From: Anabaena sp. UHCC 0204
GTDB lineage: Bacteria > Cyanobacteriota > Cyanobacteriia > Cyanobacteriales > Nostocaceae
Direction: 5' to 3'
NCBI RefSeq assembly: GCF_009711975.1
Contig: NZ_VIKW01000005.1
Span: 1-64,000 of the forward strand
DNA: 64,000 bases
Each line of letters opens with the position of its first letter. Position 1 is the stretch's first letter. The position numbers and the translations under genes were made by a program. Below the pieces are notes generated by a model. The model did no database searches, was not told where the DNA came from, and saw only the letters and a program-made list of their open reading frames with translations. Below, one piece after another: positions 63,434-64,000 of this stretch.

Positions 63434-64000
63434 ATGTCACAGAACACCCTAACAACGGAATGGCTAAACCTGCTTATTGATCCTTATGCTATCTTAGGCG
63501 TTTCTGTGAATGCTGACGAACGTCAGATTAGTAAAAGGTATTATGTTCTGGCAAAGCAGCTACATCCTGATAACTATATTAATAACAATAAACCAGATCA
63601 GAAATTAGCCCAAGCAGTATTTACACAATTAATTAACCCAGCTTATGAACAACTCAAACAAAGCAAAAAACGCCTGAACACCATAGCAATATTACGTTCA
63701 GAAGCAAAAATCTTAGATAAACAAAAAGCCGTTGGTATCCAAGTTTCTATAATTCAGGCCATAGCAACAATGTCTGCTCAAGAAGCAGAATTATTTTATG
63801 AAGATGCAGTTAAATCCTATGCAACGGCTCAATATCACTCACTCCGTCAAGCATATCAAGTCACACAGCAATTAAGTGCATTAAATATAGTTTACTTGTC
63901 ATGCCAAAAACCAAACCGTTCACCAAGTAATGAATCTCAGCCTATCATTCCCCAACCAGAAACTAAGTCAGTTCCAAAAACCTTATCTCCAAACACAATT
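63434..64000 (+). CDS. J-domain (DnaJ-like) protein, cut by the window end
   Basis: 189 residues are visible and the frame is open at the window edge. IDPYAILGVSVNADERQISKRYYVLAKQLHPDNY carries an intact HPD motif (in QLHPDNY), so this is a working J domain (about 15-85). A helical region follows (about 90-155), and then a Pro/Ser-rich stretch begins. It lies 2.3 kb after the GrpE-like gene, on the same strand. It could be the ATPase-stimulating partner that the HPD-less J-like protein cannot be. ATG start. Confidence 0.85.
   Translation, partial: MSQNTLTTEWLNLLIDPYAILGVSVNADERQISKRYYVLAKQLHPDNYINNNKPDQKLAQAVFTQLINPAYEQLKQSKKRLNTIAILRSEAKILDKQKAVGIQVSIIQAIATMSAQEAELFYEDAVKSYATAQYHSLRQAYQVTQQLSALNIVYLSCQKPNRSPSNESQPIIPQPETKSVPKTLSPNTI

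Overview
The window looks like a chromosome segment of a filamentous, heterocyst-forming cyanobacterium (Nostocales; Anabaena/Dolichospermum/Nostoc type). It carries the phycocyanin operon with four cpcG paralogues, psbB and psbT, cyanobacteria-only families (DUF4359, DUF3285, a PatA-like regulator, a Ser/Thr kinase-GUN4 fusion), many GCGATCGC (HIP1) octamers, and heptamer tandem repeats between genes. The DNA is AT-rich. I see no phage, plasmid or full-length transposase genes and no CRISPR array.

Layout. 0.2-5.3 kb: a nucleotidyltransferase-like protein, a DUF924 protein, tRNA-His(GTG), a DUF4359 protein and the kinase-GUN4 fusion. 5.4-6.9 kb: siroheme genes (chelatase and CobA-type methyltransferase). 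7.0-11.3 kb: a lone 1397-residue NACHT/STAND-type ATPase ending in a PD-(D/E)XK-like domain, followed by a relic of a VapBC-type toxin-antitoxin pair; this is the accessory spot of the window. 11.3-13.5 kb: a PatA-like regulator with a degenerate receiver, and an RluD-type pseudouridine synthase. 14.1-21.7 kb: cpcBACDEFG1G2G3G4. 21.9-27.0 kb: a hybrid histidine kinase, a PleD-like diguanylate cyclase and a rhomboid-fold protein lacking its catalytic residues. 27.1-33.3 kb: a kinase-TPR protein, prfB with a programmed frameshift, a DUF3285 protein, ybeY, a diacylglycerol kinase, trpG/pabA and a metallo-beta-lactamase-fold protein. 33.6-45.6 kb: an FG-GAP protein, aminopeptidase P, mutS, a CHASE2-GGDEF protein, a small membrane protein, a pentapeptide-repeat protein, purK, a probable 6S RNA and an iron alcohol dehydrogenase. 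45.8-51.7 kb: a GT39-like glycosyltransferase, a HAD phosphatase, rps1, psbT and psbB. 52.4-61.2 kb: two TerD proteins, a zinc-ribbon metzincin, an Hsp70, a zinc-ribbon/LysM membrane protein, a large helical protein, a J-like/TPR protein without HPD and a GrpE-like protein. 61.3-64.0 kb: signal peptidase I, a helix-hairpin-helix protein, a TM2/SHOCT protein and the start of a J-domain protein.

Best candidates for new biology: (1) the TerD-metzincin-Hsp70-LysM-J-like-GrpE-like locus, which reads as a private chaperone machine tied to TerD calcium-binding proteins; (2) the single-gene NACHT-nuclease, probably anti-phage, beside a dead toxin-antitoxin pair; (3) at least two families of small non-coding mobile repeats. 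One has GGCRTTGCTGAT ends and apparent target duplications. The other has CTAGTAC ends and supplies the TAG stop codon of three unrelated genes.

All calls rest on reading the sequence and its translations; no database search was possible. Family names come from motif recognition, and domain borders are approximate.
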